From: Ottelia alismoides
Lineage: Eukaryota; Streptophyta; Magnoliopsida; Alismatales; Hydrocharitaceae
Direction: 5' to 3'
DNA: 64,000 nucleotides
NCBI GenBank assembly: GCA_037367405.1
Contig: JAZKJV010000600.1
Location: 372,001-436,000 of the forward strand
Under the pieces are notes generated by a model that was given only the letters and a program-made list of their open reading frames with translations, was not told where the DNA came from and ran no database searches. The position numbers and the translations under genes are program-made. Positions within the stretch are counted from its first letter, which is position 1, and every line of letters begins with the position of its first letter. Of this stretch, positions 43,412 through 56,199 are shown in pieces.

Positions 43412-46400
43412 TTTGAGTGGTATTAGATCCTTGGTCGAGGTCTTGGATATGATACAAAACCCTTGGTGAAAAGGTTTGGTATTCGGATGCGCGAGACTCG
43501 TTGTTTTTTTATTGGATGCAAGATTCGAATCGATTTTTCGTAAAACAAAAATTTATTGTTTGTGCACTGTTTGGACGTGTTTGTTGGTTAATAAAATGTA
43601 TTTCGAATGTCTAAATATGTCTCAAAAACAATAGTCTAATGTTGGTACCAAAAGTGCATGAAAATGATTCGAAGAGTTCTCGCTATGAAAATGGTTTTGC
43701 ATGTATTCACGGATCTGTAAGAAAATTATTTTGCTTATTGTTTTCCCGTCATGGAGTATGAAATAAATACTTGGATCGAATAGAGATCCAAACCAGCAAA
43801 TCGCTCGAATTTATTTCGCGTGATTCCGACTCCGTTTGTCCTAGATATTCCCTATTTAGTGGAGATGACTCGGAAGATGATTAAATCATCAAACCTCTTT
43901 GCTTGATGTATTTATAATTCAATGGAAATCATGAAAATTATGATTTTTCTTTTTTTAAAAATATGATGACTAATAATTATGGAAGTAATTGATTAATCAT
44001 CATAGGCCATTGAATGAATGTTTCAAGAAAATCCTACTTTATCCTACAATACTTGTAGGACAATTTCTACATGCAAAACATTTTTACTTGAATAGGACTG
44101 GGGATGTGATTAGCAAATCTCCTTATAATATTAATCAAAATGATTTTGATAAATATTATATAGTATAACATCGGTTGAGAGACCGAATATCGTCTCAAAT
44201 ACAATATGACAAATCACATTATCCTGACCTGACGCAGATATGGTGTCTAATCAAATATCGTTGGGGTAGCAGGATGCTCCGTGAGCGGTCTGTCCAACAT
44301 CATGTGCGTACTGACCATGACAACAGGTAAGGAAAGGATAATGCTTGAAATGATCGTAAGATATTTTCTAATTATTAAAAAATAATATGTATTTTGATAT
44401 TATACCATCCTTCAAGTAACAATCAAGATTGTTTGTTGGTTGTTTGAATTGGATGATAATTGATTTAATATGATTAAATGAATTATATCCAATTAAACAC
44501 TTTGTTATGAATAGAGTAGTATTTCCCTTGGAAGAATTAATTATTTGAGTATGATTTAAAATAATTAATTGGAATTTGAACATGATATGGAGGCTTACAT
44601 AAGTGACATCCATGATCTTCCGTCAAGGCAAAGGGATTTGTCATCAGAGATTGTATGTAGGAGATATATGTCCGAAGTGACAGCTCCTGCATACAAGCGC
44701 ATCTAGATCGGGCTCTTTGCTTCTAGAAAGAGTAAGGTAATATGCATAGTGACCACATTATCAGTTCTTCATACTATTAGGGTGATATTGGATTGGACAT
44801 AGCGAGTTATAATCATGTTGATGGTCAGTTCAATTAACGATGGGTCAACATTGCCTTAGGGTGGTGGGTTCAGGAGTTAAAAATCAAATTGAGAAATACA
44901 AGTTGGACTTGCAAGGTGGAATGAGTTCCCGTTTCTTTTTATCCGAGTTATAATTTCTCATATTATTGAGATGCAACAAAGATAAGAAAGGAGATCTCAG
45001 ATCTTGCTTGAGATATAATGGTAAGTATATCTCTTACATTGAAAGTGATTAAGGGAATGAACCTTCAGTGTTGACAAAGCAAGACAACTTTAATATAAAA
45101 ATTCATAAATCAAAGTAAAATATGTTTATATTTATTTATTTATGCAAATCTCTTATTTCAGATAACCTTCGTTAAACCCGCTCAAAATTATACCCAATAA
45201 TAACCCGTAAAATATCATGGATTGGATCCATGATCAAGATATTATACTTACAGTTGGACACATAATGTATGTGGTTGCAATGTGCATGTTTCTCATAATA
45301 ATGAGGAATGACAATTAAATAGACAATAGGACAACAACCTAGGGTTTGTGTGTCTCTATAGTCTTGATCTCTCATCAAGAATGCTTTAGAAGTATCATAT
45401 CGATGATGATCGTAATTATAGAAAATCTTTATAAAATCTAAGATGTTTAGCATACATATGTGCTCTCAACATTTAATCATGAATGACATTGTTCGTTGCA
45501 TTATGCAGAATGGTGGCTCGATAAGAGATGTTGTACTCAAAATGTTTGACTACCTACCTAAACTAATGTCTGTAAGAGTTAAGATCGATATAGATACGAT
45601 GAGTGTTATCATTCTAATGTCTATACTCAAGTCATTCATGAAGCTTCATAATATTCATATTGTATGAATTGAATGGAGCATGTATAAATGTTAAAATACT
45701 CTTATATTGAAATCTTTTGAGTTCAATATAAGAGATCCTTTGTCTTAAGCAATGGTTGTTCATAAATGAAGGAAGCGCAGTGGAAACATGGATTTGACCC
45801 AAGTAAGAAGGAAAGTCAAAGGGTTGATTGTACTTCTGTAACTTCCATATGACATCCAAAGAGTTGGATGAATGTCAATATTGCAATAAGATGTACCGAT
45901 AGTGTCACTATATAGACTATCTAGGATCCTTAGAGAAGGACTCGGATAGTGCATCGAAATATTATATATCTACATATAATCATTGAAATTGACTTGCTTA
46001 TTATATAAGTTCAAAGTCTAATAATTGTATCCTACTCTTCAAATAACACTTGCAATTAGTTGCATATGTTTTAGAAGATTAGTAAATTTAATCTTAAGGT
46101 TTAATAGTCATCGACATGGATATTGATGCAATTGTTGCAACAATCTCTACTAGATAGATAGACTTAAAATTTTCAGTTGGAGAGCCCTTAGTCTTAGAGA
46201 ATGTCTTCATGACCTAGATATTGGAATAACTCATTGTTTATTTCTAAATGTTGGAAATAAACATAAATTTTGGAATACACCTATCATAAAGAGTTATGAT
46301 GGATATATTTAAGATAGTAATCTAACATCTAAAATTAATGAATGGTTCATTAGCATTTCTAATACTGAAAATTTAAACCTTAAAAGATCAATAGAAGGAT

Positions 46401-46429
46401 GAAGATCATTTGACAATGATCGAGCATCA
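43412..46429 (+). other. Copia D internal region, leader and decayed gag
   Basis: It begins with CTTTGAG and the PBS-like TGGTATTAGATCC (43418-43430). No frame longer than about 90 codons is present, and I cannot recognise a gag domain. AT-rich composition and frequent stops indicate long decay. Confidence 0.5.
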
Positions 46430-47523
46430 ATCCATGGACATATGTATGTTGATTAGATCAATAGACTAGTTAGATATTGAACTTTAGATTGTCGGAAGGT
46501 TCAAAACTTATATACTTATGAATATTTCAAAAGTAAAAATGTCCATTGCACCCTTCTCTGGGAATGGTGTAAGATACAGAGGTATTCATGTTCTCATACA
46601 TATTGATGTATGTGAATCATCTATGTCATAATAAACATTAATGATATGTGATATCTATTAATGATTTTTTTATATGAGATTTCTTCCCTTCACCTTAGAA
46701 ACCTTTGAAATGTTCAAAGATTTAACAATTTTGGTTGAGAACCAAAGTTAGAAGGAAAATGAAAATGAATTTAATCCTAGGTAGCATGTACCTATTAGAT
46801 GAATTCAAGGAATACCTTATGGAGACTGGAATTCTTATCTCACTTTTCTCAATACACCTAAACTCAATAATGTTGTAGGGAGATACAACAGGATCATGTG
46901 TAACATGATTTAATCAATGATGAATCTTAGCATAATTATCTCTTAGATTCCATTTATATATGTAGAAGAGACTATAATATATAGCATTAATAAGATTCCA
47001 TGCAAATCTGAACCCCAAAAGCCTCATAAGCTATGGTTTGGAATCGAGCCTAGTGTTGGACACTTGAGAATTTAGGCTTGCTTGATTCATGACCTTTTCA
47101 TGGATGCAAGTAAGCTAAAATCTAGCACCTAAGAGTACTTCTTCATAAGAAAAATAAAAGATGGTATTAGATACCTACTTTATGACCTTGAGATTCTTAA
47201 AAGATTTCATCTCTAAGGATATGATTCTTAGATGATGATTTTCTTGAGAGTCAAGACCAAAATGAAGTAGAGGAACTTATCGAATCTCGAGAAGATGACG
47301 AGGCTTCTGAAATTGGAAAGTAAAAGGACAATTAAAGATGAAGCACCCATACTTCTTCAAATGAGTTTGAGGATGGATTCCATCAGTCAGTAAAGTCTAA
47401 TAATGATCGGACTTCATATGATGAAACTTCCAAGGATCATGGCATAGAGAGATGGATGTTAGCAATAAAGTCTAAAGAAGACTTCATATAAAAGTGTTGT
47501 ATATGAACCCTCGAGGATCCACC
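46430..47523 (+). pseudogene. Copia D gag-pre-integrase and integrase remains
   Basis: Translated by eye across frames, 46430-46560 aligns with the gag-pre-integrase module, ending in KMSIAPF (family form K-T-APF). The integrase core follows with DVCESSMS around 46603 (family D-VCGPM) and INDFFI near 46660. Further on is KPHKLWFGIEPSVGHLRI (about 47015-47070), matching the P-ELW-G-KPSL-HLR region after the core. The piece ends in a Glu-rich segment before LINE-5 at 47524. Stops are numerous. Confidence 0.65.
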
Positions 47524-50500
47524 TTTTTTTTGAAGCCCAAAAAAAGGGGGAGACACTCAATGGTGTTCACCCCAATATATTAAAGAAGCAAAAAAGAGGA
47601 ACGAATGTACAAAACTGCCAAAAACCTTACAAAGAGGCAAGATAGCCTCCACCCAGATCGAGGAAACTCAAAAAAACTAGATGCCGCTCCAGTCCTCCAC
47701 CAGCCTTGCACTGCGATTGAGCACGTTCTCCTTGTAAAAGCGTTGATTCGAGAATATGGCCTCATTCTGTCCAAGCCAAATCGACCATAATCTCGCCACC
47801 GGAGTCATTAATCGTCTTCTATCTGTATGCTTGTTCATGAATAACGAGTCACAAAAGGCCAAAACGTCAATAGTTCGCACCCAATCCACAATCGGATCCT
47901 CCCACAGCCTACGTACCATAGGGCACTCGAAGAAAACGTGCTCAAGGGATTCCACCTCCGAATCGCACAGCACACAGATATTAGAAACAGACGGCAACAA
48001 TCTGGAGCATCGGCCTTTCGTCAAAAGCCTCTTCCTGCGGGCGAGCCATAAAAAGAAAGCAATGCGCAACGGTAGACCAAGCCCCCAGAAAAAGCAGCAG
48101 TCCCTCACCAAGGAGTCAGAGCGAACGAGCGGTGCGAAAGCCAACACACCATAGGTCTTGCGCGTCGAGAAGCCGTTGTCCCTCCAGACCCAATGATCCC
48201 TACCATCGAAAGGCCTATCAGCACCATTGAGGATGTCCAGCAGGGAAAGAAAGTCAGCCAGCCTTTGATCCGAGAAATTCGCCCCAAAACGAGGGCACCA
48301 ACATTCGCTCTCCCAACAAGAGGCAACCGAGGCATCCTTGTCAGCAGCCATCGCAAACAACCGCGGGAAACGAACACATAAAGGGTCTCCTCCCAACCAG
48401 TTGTCCTTTCAGAATAAGAACGCACGACCATTCCCCAAAACTGGCTTAAACCTCGCCCGATTCCTCAGGAATACCTCCTGCACACCACGCCAAAAAGGAG
48501 TGCGAGCACCCACCACTCCCAACCTCTCCTCCCCTGCCCATTCCGCCCCATGGAGCTCCCGCAGAACATCAATAAAGAAGTTTCTACCCCTACCCCAAAC
48601 CCTGCTCGCCCACTTAAGAAAGAAGGCATCATTAACAATCTCCAACTGTCTAATTCCCAAGCCCCCCTCGAGCTTCCCCCTGGTCACCTCATCCCACGCC
48701 ACAAGGTGAAACCCCCTCCCCGACGCACCCGACTTCCCCCACAAAAACCTTCGCATACAAGAGTCGAGTCTCCTACAGATCCCAACCGGCAACCGACGAA
48801 TCGACAGAAAGTGCACGGGGATAGCAGAAAGCACCGATTTGAGAAGAATCAGCCTCCCTCCCTTGGATAGAAGCGTCGCGCGCCAACCCGCCAGTCGCGC
48901 CTCCACCTTCTCAACGACCACACTCCAGTCCCTAAGTCTGGGCCTCTCAATCACCAAAGGAAGACCAAGGTAACCAATCGGCAGCTCGCCCGGAGTAGAC
49001 CCCAGAATCCTACTACATTCAAGCGCCAATTCCTCCATCATTCCAAAAGGAATAACCTTTGACTTGTCCCCATTAATAAGCAGCCCCGATATCTCGCTAA
49101 ATAATTCAAGGGTCATCGACATGCCCGCAACCTCAACAGCACCTCCTTCAATGAAGCATAAGTTGTCATCAGCAAATTGAATCAGGGGCACAGACACGCT
49201 TCCCTTAGAAAAGCCCTTCGAGAGCCCAGCAGCAACAATCCGATCAACCATACGAGCCAGGACATCCGTAGCAATAACAAACAGGAGGGGGGCCAGCGGG
49301 CATCCCTGGCGCAGCCCCCTTCTAGGTTGGAATAACCCCCCCTCCAAGCCGCCATTAACCAAAACCGAGGACACGGTGGTTACACACCACCGCATCCAAG
49401 AAATCCAGATCTCTGGAAACCCCCGCCTTCTGAGGACCGACCATAAGAAGCTCCAATCAATGATATCATAAGCTTTGGCAAAATCAATCTTCCAAAGCAC
49501 CCCCTGCCTCCCCGATATCCTCCAATCGGCCACCAATTCCGAAGCGACCGCAATACAATCAGAAATCTGCCTTCCCCGAATAAAAGCGGCCTGAATCGGA
49601 GAAACAATCAAATCGAGAACCCGAGCAAGCCTCCGAGCCAGCACCTTGGCCACAATTAAGTAAATGGCGTTAGATATTGAGATGGGACGGAAGCCCCCAA
49701 TATCCTCCGTCGCGGTCATCTTGGGGATCAGCAGCAAAATGGCCTTGTTAATTCGATCGAAGCCCGCATTCCCCGAGCAAAACTCGACAACAACCTCAAA
49801 AACTTCCTCGCCCACCATCTCCCAGAAGTCACGATAGAATGCCACGGAGAATCCGTCGGGCCCCGGGGATCCGTCGTCATTTAACTCCCACATAGCCGCT
49901 TTAGTCTCCTCCAAAGAAATCGGCCTAATTAGCATCGCGCAGTCCTCCTCCGAGACATGCGGCACCCCCAGCCCTAGCCACCTCCAGGATCTCGGAGAGT
50001 GCCTCGCCATGAATCCCTTGAAGTGCTCCACAATAGCACGCCCCATCGCGTTGTCCCCAACAAATCTCGACCCATCAACGGAAATAGAGCGCATCATATT
50101 GTTACGCTTCCTTCCACTAGCCACGCGGCGAAAGAAAGCTGTGTTTGCATCGCCATCTTTGAGCCACTTCAATCTCGATCGCTGCCACCATTCAGTAGAT
50201 CTCTTTTTGTCCTCCTCCGCCACACTCTTCTGCGCACAGGACCGCTCACAGGCGTCAGATCCCTTTCGTTCTCCACCGAATCAAGCCTCCCAATAACAGC
50301 CTCTGCCTCAATCCTGATCGCCACTCTCGTCGCCCTAGACTCCCTCTTGAAACGCGCCAACCTCTTCCGTAGCGACTCAAGCTTCCGACTCAACCTTGAA
50401 GCCGCAGACCCCTCAAAGCACGATTGAGCCCAATGCTCCGCCACAATATCTTTGAAGCGCTCCTCCTGGATCCAGCACCTCTCGTATCTAAAGAGGTCCC

Positions 50501-50744
50501 TCAGCAAAGGGGCCTCCCCAGAGTCCCAAAGAATTGGCGAATGATCCGAAAAAGACCTGGGCCTAGAGGAAACCGTGCAAGAAGGGAACATCTCCATCAT
50601 CCTCCCAGAGGCCAAAAAGCGATTCGATCCGAGACCGAGAACTGTTGCTCCTCCAGGTGTAAGTAATATCAGTTGCCACCAAATTCTCCAGCGCCAAGGA
50701 GTCCACAAGCTCAGCAAACAAGGGGGACCCCGGGTCCCGATCAT
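47524..50744 (-). mobile_element. LINE-5: 5'-truncated LINE in copia D
   Basis: Minus-strand LINE with a T-run at 47524-47531 and the family 3' hairpin (AAAAAAAGGGGGAGACACTC at about 47541-47560). It is inserted just before copia D's RT. The 5' truncation falls in the endonuclease (...RDPGSPLFAELVDSL, about 50740). I did not find a convincing duplication, so the insertion may have been accompanied by a small deletion. It is one of the better preserved LINEs here. Confidence 0.9.
47677..50744 (-). pseudogene. LINE-5 ORF2: partial endonuclease, RT, zf-RVT
   Basis: The end of the endonuclease (50744 to about 50230) contains RSRIES, RSFSDHSPILWDSGEA and then YERCWIQEERFKD. After a frameshift near 50220, a 604-codon frame (50223-48409) runs without a break through RT. 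It has GDANTAFFRRVASGRKR, SPGPDGFSVAFYRDFW, FIRGRQISDCIAVASELV, KIDFAKAYDIIDWSF, RQGCPLAPLLFVIATDV, the catalytic FADDN and YLGLPLVI. The last frame (48396-47677) holds DHWVWRDNGFS and the zf-RVT finger CVLCDSEVESLEHVFFEC. One more frameshift lies near 48400. RT residues look intact, but the start of ORF2 is missing. Confidence 0.92.
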
Positions 50745-51995
50745 TAGGTATAAATGGATCTTCAAGAGAAAAATGGAACCTGATGAGAAGGTAGAAACTT
50801 TCAAAGCACGGCTCGTATCCACAAGATATACATGAAGAGAAGAAATCGATTGCAAGGAGACTTGCTCTTCAATGACATTGCTTAAACCCATCAGAACGTT
50901 GTTAACTAAAAGCTACACAACTTGACTGTGACATCTGCAAGATAAAAGTCAAGATTGCATTCTTATATGGGTTCCTCTTTGAGGATATTCATATGAAGTA
51001 GCCCCATGATTTTATAATCGAGGAAAGCAAGGTATGCAAGATGAAGAACTCCATCTATGGACTCAAATAAGCTACTTGTAATTGGAACATCATATTTGAA
51101 AAAATTATAGAGGTTATGGTTGCCGATAGAATCTTGATGAACCATGTGAAGTTGAGTGAGAATGTCATTGTGTTCATCGTGTTAAATGTAGATAATATCC
51201 TAATCATTGGAACGATTTAAGGATGATAATAAGTGTTTTATAACATGGTTGTTCTATACCTTGAGATGAAAGATCTCAAAGATACCTCTTAAATTTTAGT
51301 TCTAAAGTTGTTCAGAAACAAAAAGAAGAGTGCACTGGAACAGTCACATTAGTGGTACACCTTGGACATGTTTCAATTTTGGGAAAACCCCAAGGAATGC
51401 TTCCTTCCCTTAAAATATGGTACTAACCTATTTGAAGGGATAGCACTAGCACCTCAAAGAGTTAGGAAGTGCATGTTAGAACTGCTTGCCCTTGCGCATC
51501 AGTTACGAGAAGCCGGGTGTATCCTAGATGTGTACAAAAGTCAGATGCAGATGTCTGCCATGCAGTGGAAGTACTAAATTATTATTAATCCTACTATGGA
51601 GATGAAACACTTAATTGCAGTAATAAAAACACCTTCAAAAATGACAAGATTCTTGAGATAGTGATCTTAAAGTCTCACCTTAAAGAACTTAAGACTTTAT
51701 ATATAATGATCTAAAATGTCTTAACTGCAGATACCTTAGGAGATAAAGTCTCCAGGAATGAAGGTATCTGATAAGGATAATAGAAATTACATGCTGGTTA
51801 TAGCGATTATTGAGTTGTAGTATCAAAGACATTGTAACTACTTTAACGAGATTGAGTATTGGTTGCATAAGATGCAATATTCGCAGTGGATGCGAGAACT
51901 GTTACTAGAAGATATACAAGTGTCGTAAAAGGACTTGGTGTAGTCTCTCGGAAACAGAATGACTAGTCAGCTTACCTAGCTATCTTTCTAAATAG
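50745..51995 (+). pseudogene. Copia D RT and RNase H remains
   Basis: RT resumes after LINE-5 with IRYKWIFKRKMEPDEKVETF and KARLVSTRYT. KVKIAFLYGFLFEDIHMK (family D-KTAFLNG-L-E-IYM) follows at about 50945-51000, then ESKVCKMKNSIYGLK. The catalytic box near 51185-51215 reads NVDN instead of YVDD, so both flanking residues are changed. ENPKECFLPLKYGTNL (about 51385-51430) is the usual region between RT and RNase H. The RNase H part is barely recognisable. Confidence 0.75.
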
Positions 51996-52036
51996 CTTAT
52001 GATTAGCACATGAGTGTGGGTTTAAAGATTAGTCCA

Positions 52037-52061
52037 TTAATGGCTCTTTGGGCTAGAAGAT
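52037..52061 (+). promoter_or_regulatory. Copia D polypurine-tract region
   Basis: TTAATGGCTCTTTGGGCTAG, then AAGAT, directly precedes the right LTR. In better preserved copia relatives this region reads TTTGGGCTAGTGGGAGATTG. Here the purine tract is eroded. Confidence 0.6.
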
Positions 52062-54624
52062 TGTTGGATATGTGAACCCACAACGAGCCATTATGCAATA
52101 AATGTTATTGCAAATATCATACACTGATCTGAAATAAAGAATAATTAATTTGCATAATAGGACCCTTAATACAATTAGGGTTATGTACCATGACCATCTT
52201 GATGATCATACAACAGTTTATTCAATTGCTGAATCATAGAGGTCGGTGTTGGGTGATATATAAAATGTTAATTTGAGGACTCATCAAGCACCGTCAAATG
52301 ATTGTTAAGAGAGGATCTCCAGCCTGAGTAGGAGATGGCAATCCTTTCTCTAATGAGTTGATATCTAATCGACCTCTTGATGCAGGTCCTCCGCATAGGA
52401 ATAGAGATTCGGATGTGTTAGATAAGTTAGGTCAAAGAGTTGACTTAACGAGATCAAGATAACCAAGTCCTATGCCGTATGTTGTCAGATATATGCATGC
52501 ATCCTCTAACCAGAAACAGATGTGTTACTATATGTCTGAGTATGTACATTTGGCAGATCAATAGGTTGATGATCTAATCAAGGTCTATACACCGGCGCAC
52601 TGGTGTGCATACAAGGGCATATGAGTAAAACGATCTTTCAAAGGGATCATACAGGTTCATTACTGAACCGGAAGACATAAGCTCACTCATGACATATTGG
52701 GAATCAAATTCCGTACACGGTCGTCTTGCATTGGAAGCTTGACTAAATTTGTAGGTTTGATGTGTACTTTTGGAAAGTATATGATCAATACCTAAGTATG
52801 TTATATGCCTTTGGAAAGTATATGATCGATACTAACTTACAATAATCAAATGAGAAACATAATGATAGAACTCTAAAGAAGATAGTCTAAATAGATCTAA
52901 AACTTCAGGTTTATTCGAGGTCTTCCAGTATGCAGGATGTACATGTATTAGGAATACTTGAGGGTGATGTGATCAGAAATAATTGTAGAACCATGATGCT
53001 TTCATTCCAAGGGAGTGATGAAACAGATCTGGATTTTAGTGACTCCTCTCAATAGAGAAGTAATCTAATCTTGGTCCAAATGTTGGATAATGATCTGATT
53101 GTGATTCAGATGCAATGAGAAGATTAGATTTACGGCCTTGAAATAATCAAACATCTATGGGAGGTCTCGAGATCTGGATTTTGAGATACGATCTCAATCC
53201 AAGTCACTATACGTGGAACGTACAATCGTCATGTCCTTATCTCCAAGAATCCGTGGAGAAAGCGCATTATTCTTGAAAGAGTTCAACGATAATTTCATTG
53301 TTGATAATGTGTCTGAGCATTGAGGAATATTGACAATTAAATATGATTTAATTATCACGAATAATATGAATTTCATTTATATTATTTGGCCATATAAGGA
53401 GAGTTATCTAAGATAATTAAATGTGATTTAATTATCAAAGATGAGAATAATATGAATGTGATTCATGTTATTTTGGCAATGAGAGTAGAGATTCAAGATG
53501 ATTAAATATGATTTAATGATCAGGATATGAATAATGTGGATAGCACTATCCATATTATTTGTATATATTATAAATGTGATTTATAATATATTACATAGAG
53601 CTTATTGTAAATAGTATCTTCAAAATGATTGTAGATGTGAATAGGATCCACATTGGAAATTAATTGGAAATACAATTTACATTTTGTTTTGGGTTGTGAA
53701 TATGATTCAAAATTATTTAACAACATGATAGCAATATTCACAAAGTTAATTTGGATTTATTTTTGTGAATTAATTTACAACAAAAGTCATTATAAATGTG
53801 TAGGAAGGTGGATGGTCACCCCTTGACTTGGTCATAAGGGTAGTCGTCCCCCCTTTTTAAGAGTAGGTGGCTTCTTTCCTAATCCTTTTATCCTAATTGA
53901 TTTAGTTCAAGCTAAATTATGTTGATTATTCAATATAAATTTAATTTAATATAAATTGATTGTTGTATTTTTATAACAAAATTATGGTCATTAAATAGAT
54001 ACAAATCAATCTCAACCATTGATTTTGTGTTTCACATGGATTGGAATCCATGGACTCCCAAAAACTATAAAGAAGCAGCCCTAGCTCCTTTGTAATACGC
54101 AAATTATATGCTCTCTTCCTCTCTCTCTCTCTACATGCCAAACCTCTCTCTCTCGTAGTGGTCATCTACCTTGTGTCCTAGAGAGAATCATCGTCATATC
54201 GTCGTGTTACTGCCTCGACTGCTCGTGGATCTATGTCTTCTTCGGTGCGCCTTGCTCGTGAAGAAGACGCCAGATCTCGTGAGACGAGATCGGGAGATTC
54301 GTCGCTTCGATCATCAACATGGATTGCGAGAAGTCCGCATCTCATCTACGCGCTCGCAAGCGTCTCCTCCGTCGGGTCGAACTTGGGACAGGAGGTCTCT
54401 TCGTTTAGAGACTTCAATCGCAATCAAACTTCAAGAGCTAACCCTAATACCTCTTTGTGGTTTAGATGAAACGATCCGAGAAGTGTTCTAGGATCATGTG
54501 GTCTCATCGCATTTAATTTTTTAAATTCCGTTGCCTTGAGTAACTAGTGTGACTAGTCGCTCCCGATTGCATACGATGCGATCATCACGCTTCTGTGATG
54601 CGTTTAAAGATCTTTCACATATCA
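52062..54624 (+). repeat. Copia D right (3') LTR
   Basis: It starts TGTTGGATATGTGAACCCAC and ends CTTTCACATATCA, followed by the duplication ATGGT (54625-54629). It shows the same internal order as the left LTR, including the imperfect tandem units (53333-53570) and a TATA-like ACTATAAAGAAG (about 54064). Confidence 0.9.
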
Positions 54625-54629
54625 ATGGT

Positions 54630-56046
54630 GAGAGGCACCAAAATCTACTATCCATTTAGCTAGATCTGCTATGGATCAACTAATAAGTACATAGGTTGTA
54701 CCCGATGTACTTGCAGACTTGTAGTTGTAGATGTGGCAACATCAGAAGAACCTGAAGTATTGGTCATAGGAGTGGCACTAGGAGATATAAGCTCTCTGAG
54801 GTGCAACACAATGTCATATATCCTCTAATCAGCCATGATAACAAGGGACTCAACCTGTTCAACAACTCTAGCAGAAGCTCTTCTATCCTCTGGATAACCA
54901 TGCTTCTAAAAGCAAATATCCCATGATTGACCTGAGCGATGGTAAAACGTACATGGATGTCGTGATCGTCCCCTATCTCAAGCATGTCCTACTCGACCTC
55001 AAGAAGCAACCATCGCAAACGAAGACTAAGAACTAGCAGTAGAGGGCATGGTGATCATGTTAAGCCTGTTGTAAACTTCCTCCGTGGTAGGTACGGATTC
55101 GCTTGCTAGCAATTGTTTCCTATATGCATAATATTCTGGATCAAGGGCTGCTAGAAATACTCCCATGATTGCATTCCTATAGGGTTTATGCTACTCTAAA
55201 TATGTGGTAAGAGGCATGATGCCAAAGAGCTTCTTAAACATGCCCCACAGAGTGAAGAGGATGTCCATTCTGCTGGACTCCAAACATATCATATTGGAGC
55301 AACAGAATATTTGTCTCGTTCCTCGCTTGAGAATAGGTAGCAGCAAGGATGTCATGCATAGCTTTACTCCTATGCTTATTCAAAATATCACTGACAATTT
55401 CAGTAGATGCGTGCATAAGCGTTGTCCTGTCTCTATAATGAGTAGGTCCTGATTTTGTCGGCCGGCTCGGGTTGTGAAAAAATATGCTCCTTGTTGTGGC
55501 GATGCATCATACTCATAAATTGTATTTACCACAAGTAATAATTGGTCCCATCTTTACAATGGTAGCCGAGCCTTTAAAGGAACCACTGGATGAGAACTCG
55601 ATCATTCTCTCTGACATATCTGCAAACTAACAGAGATTGAAATAATGCTTTGAAGGCGTCTACACGAATATATGTGATGACAGTTGTCGGTATACACTTG
55701 TACCAAACCTGTTTCCATCAACCATGGACTTCTTCGAGCAAACGAGGTGATTTACATGGTTGAAAATCACCTTAAAACTCCAAAATCAGACTTAAGAATG
55801 ATTCGAATCGCAACCACACAACCCTATAAGAATTTAGAGGCTGACCATAGCCCTAAAGCAGGCTGGCGGCGGTGATGGTTGTCGCTGTTGGCAGTAGCCG
55901 GTGGCTGATGCTACTGGTGACGGCTGCCGCTGCTAGCTGGCAGTAGTATCTGTCGCTCTTGCTGTTAGCGGTTGTGGTTGTTGTTGGTGTCGAGGCTCGA
56001 CGGTGGTGGATGGGATCTAGGGCTCATGCTCCGATCTAAAACTATC
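54630..56046 (-). pseudogene. Copia C gag and leader, right of copia D
   Basis: On the minus strand gag starts at ATG 55617 (MSERMIEFSSSGSFKGSATI, like the MSE... starts of copia A, B and E). It includes MHDILAATYSQARNETNILL (about 55365-55310), a gag phrase shared with copia A and B. The zinc-knuckle region near 54930-54890 is decayed. The interval 55618-56046 is leader, with a GC-rich GGCGGC/GCTGCC core (55860-56030). The protease lies on the other side of copia D. Confidence 0.75.
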
Positions 56047-56058
56047 GCTCTGATACCA
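56047..56058 (-). promoter_or_regulatory. Copia C primer-binding site
   Basis: The plus strand reads GCTCTGATACCA; the minus strand is TGGTATCAGAGC, identical to the copia B PBS. Confidence 0.85.
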
Positions 56059-56199
56059 TATGGAGAGAAAAAGACAGCTTAGTATTCATCTTTGCCATAG
56101 GATTCTCTTATATAGAAAAAAATCCTATAGGGCAAAAGGAAAAATTACACAAGGACATAAGAAATAAATAATATAAGAAAATATATAATCCTCTCAACA
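56059..56199 (-). repeat. Copia C 5' LTR
   Basis: It runs from TATGGAGAGA (the initial TG is mutated to TA) to CTCTCAACA, and is similar to 35659-35803. Its position next to the PBS fixes the orientation. Confidence 0.8.

Larger units (their letters stand above)
40812..54624 (+). mobile_element. Copia D: 13.8-kb long-LTR copia retrotransposon
   Basis: The direct LTRs of about 2.6 kb are 40812-43411 and 52062-54624, each beginning TGTTGGA. They are flanked by the perfect 5-bp duplication ATGGT at 40807-40811 and 54625-54629, inside copia C. A PBS-like TGGTATTAGATCC follows the left LTR at 43418. The tract GGCTCTTTGGGCTAGAAGA precedes the right LTR. Domain order of the remnants is gag-pre-integrase, integrase, RT, RNase H, so it is copia. 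It is heavily mutated and holds LINE-5. The LTRs differ widely by eye, so it is old, yet younger than copia C. Confidence 0.93.
35659..56199 (-). mobile_element. Copia C: old Ty1/copia element carrying a 13.8-kb insert
   Basis: The left LTR (35659-35803) and right LTR (56059-56199) share the same order and words (TTCTCTTATATAGA, AGGGCAAAAGG, AAATAAATAATATAAGAAAA, CTCAACA). The right LTR is followed inward by the PBS and gag, and the left LTR is preceded by RNase H. Copia D (40812-54624), two hAT elements, two Mutator-type MITEs and a LINE tail account for the extra length. Coding is heavily decayed. The expected 5-bp duplication is unclear (GTATC against ACATC). It resembles copia A and B throughout. 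Confidence 0.85.
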
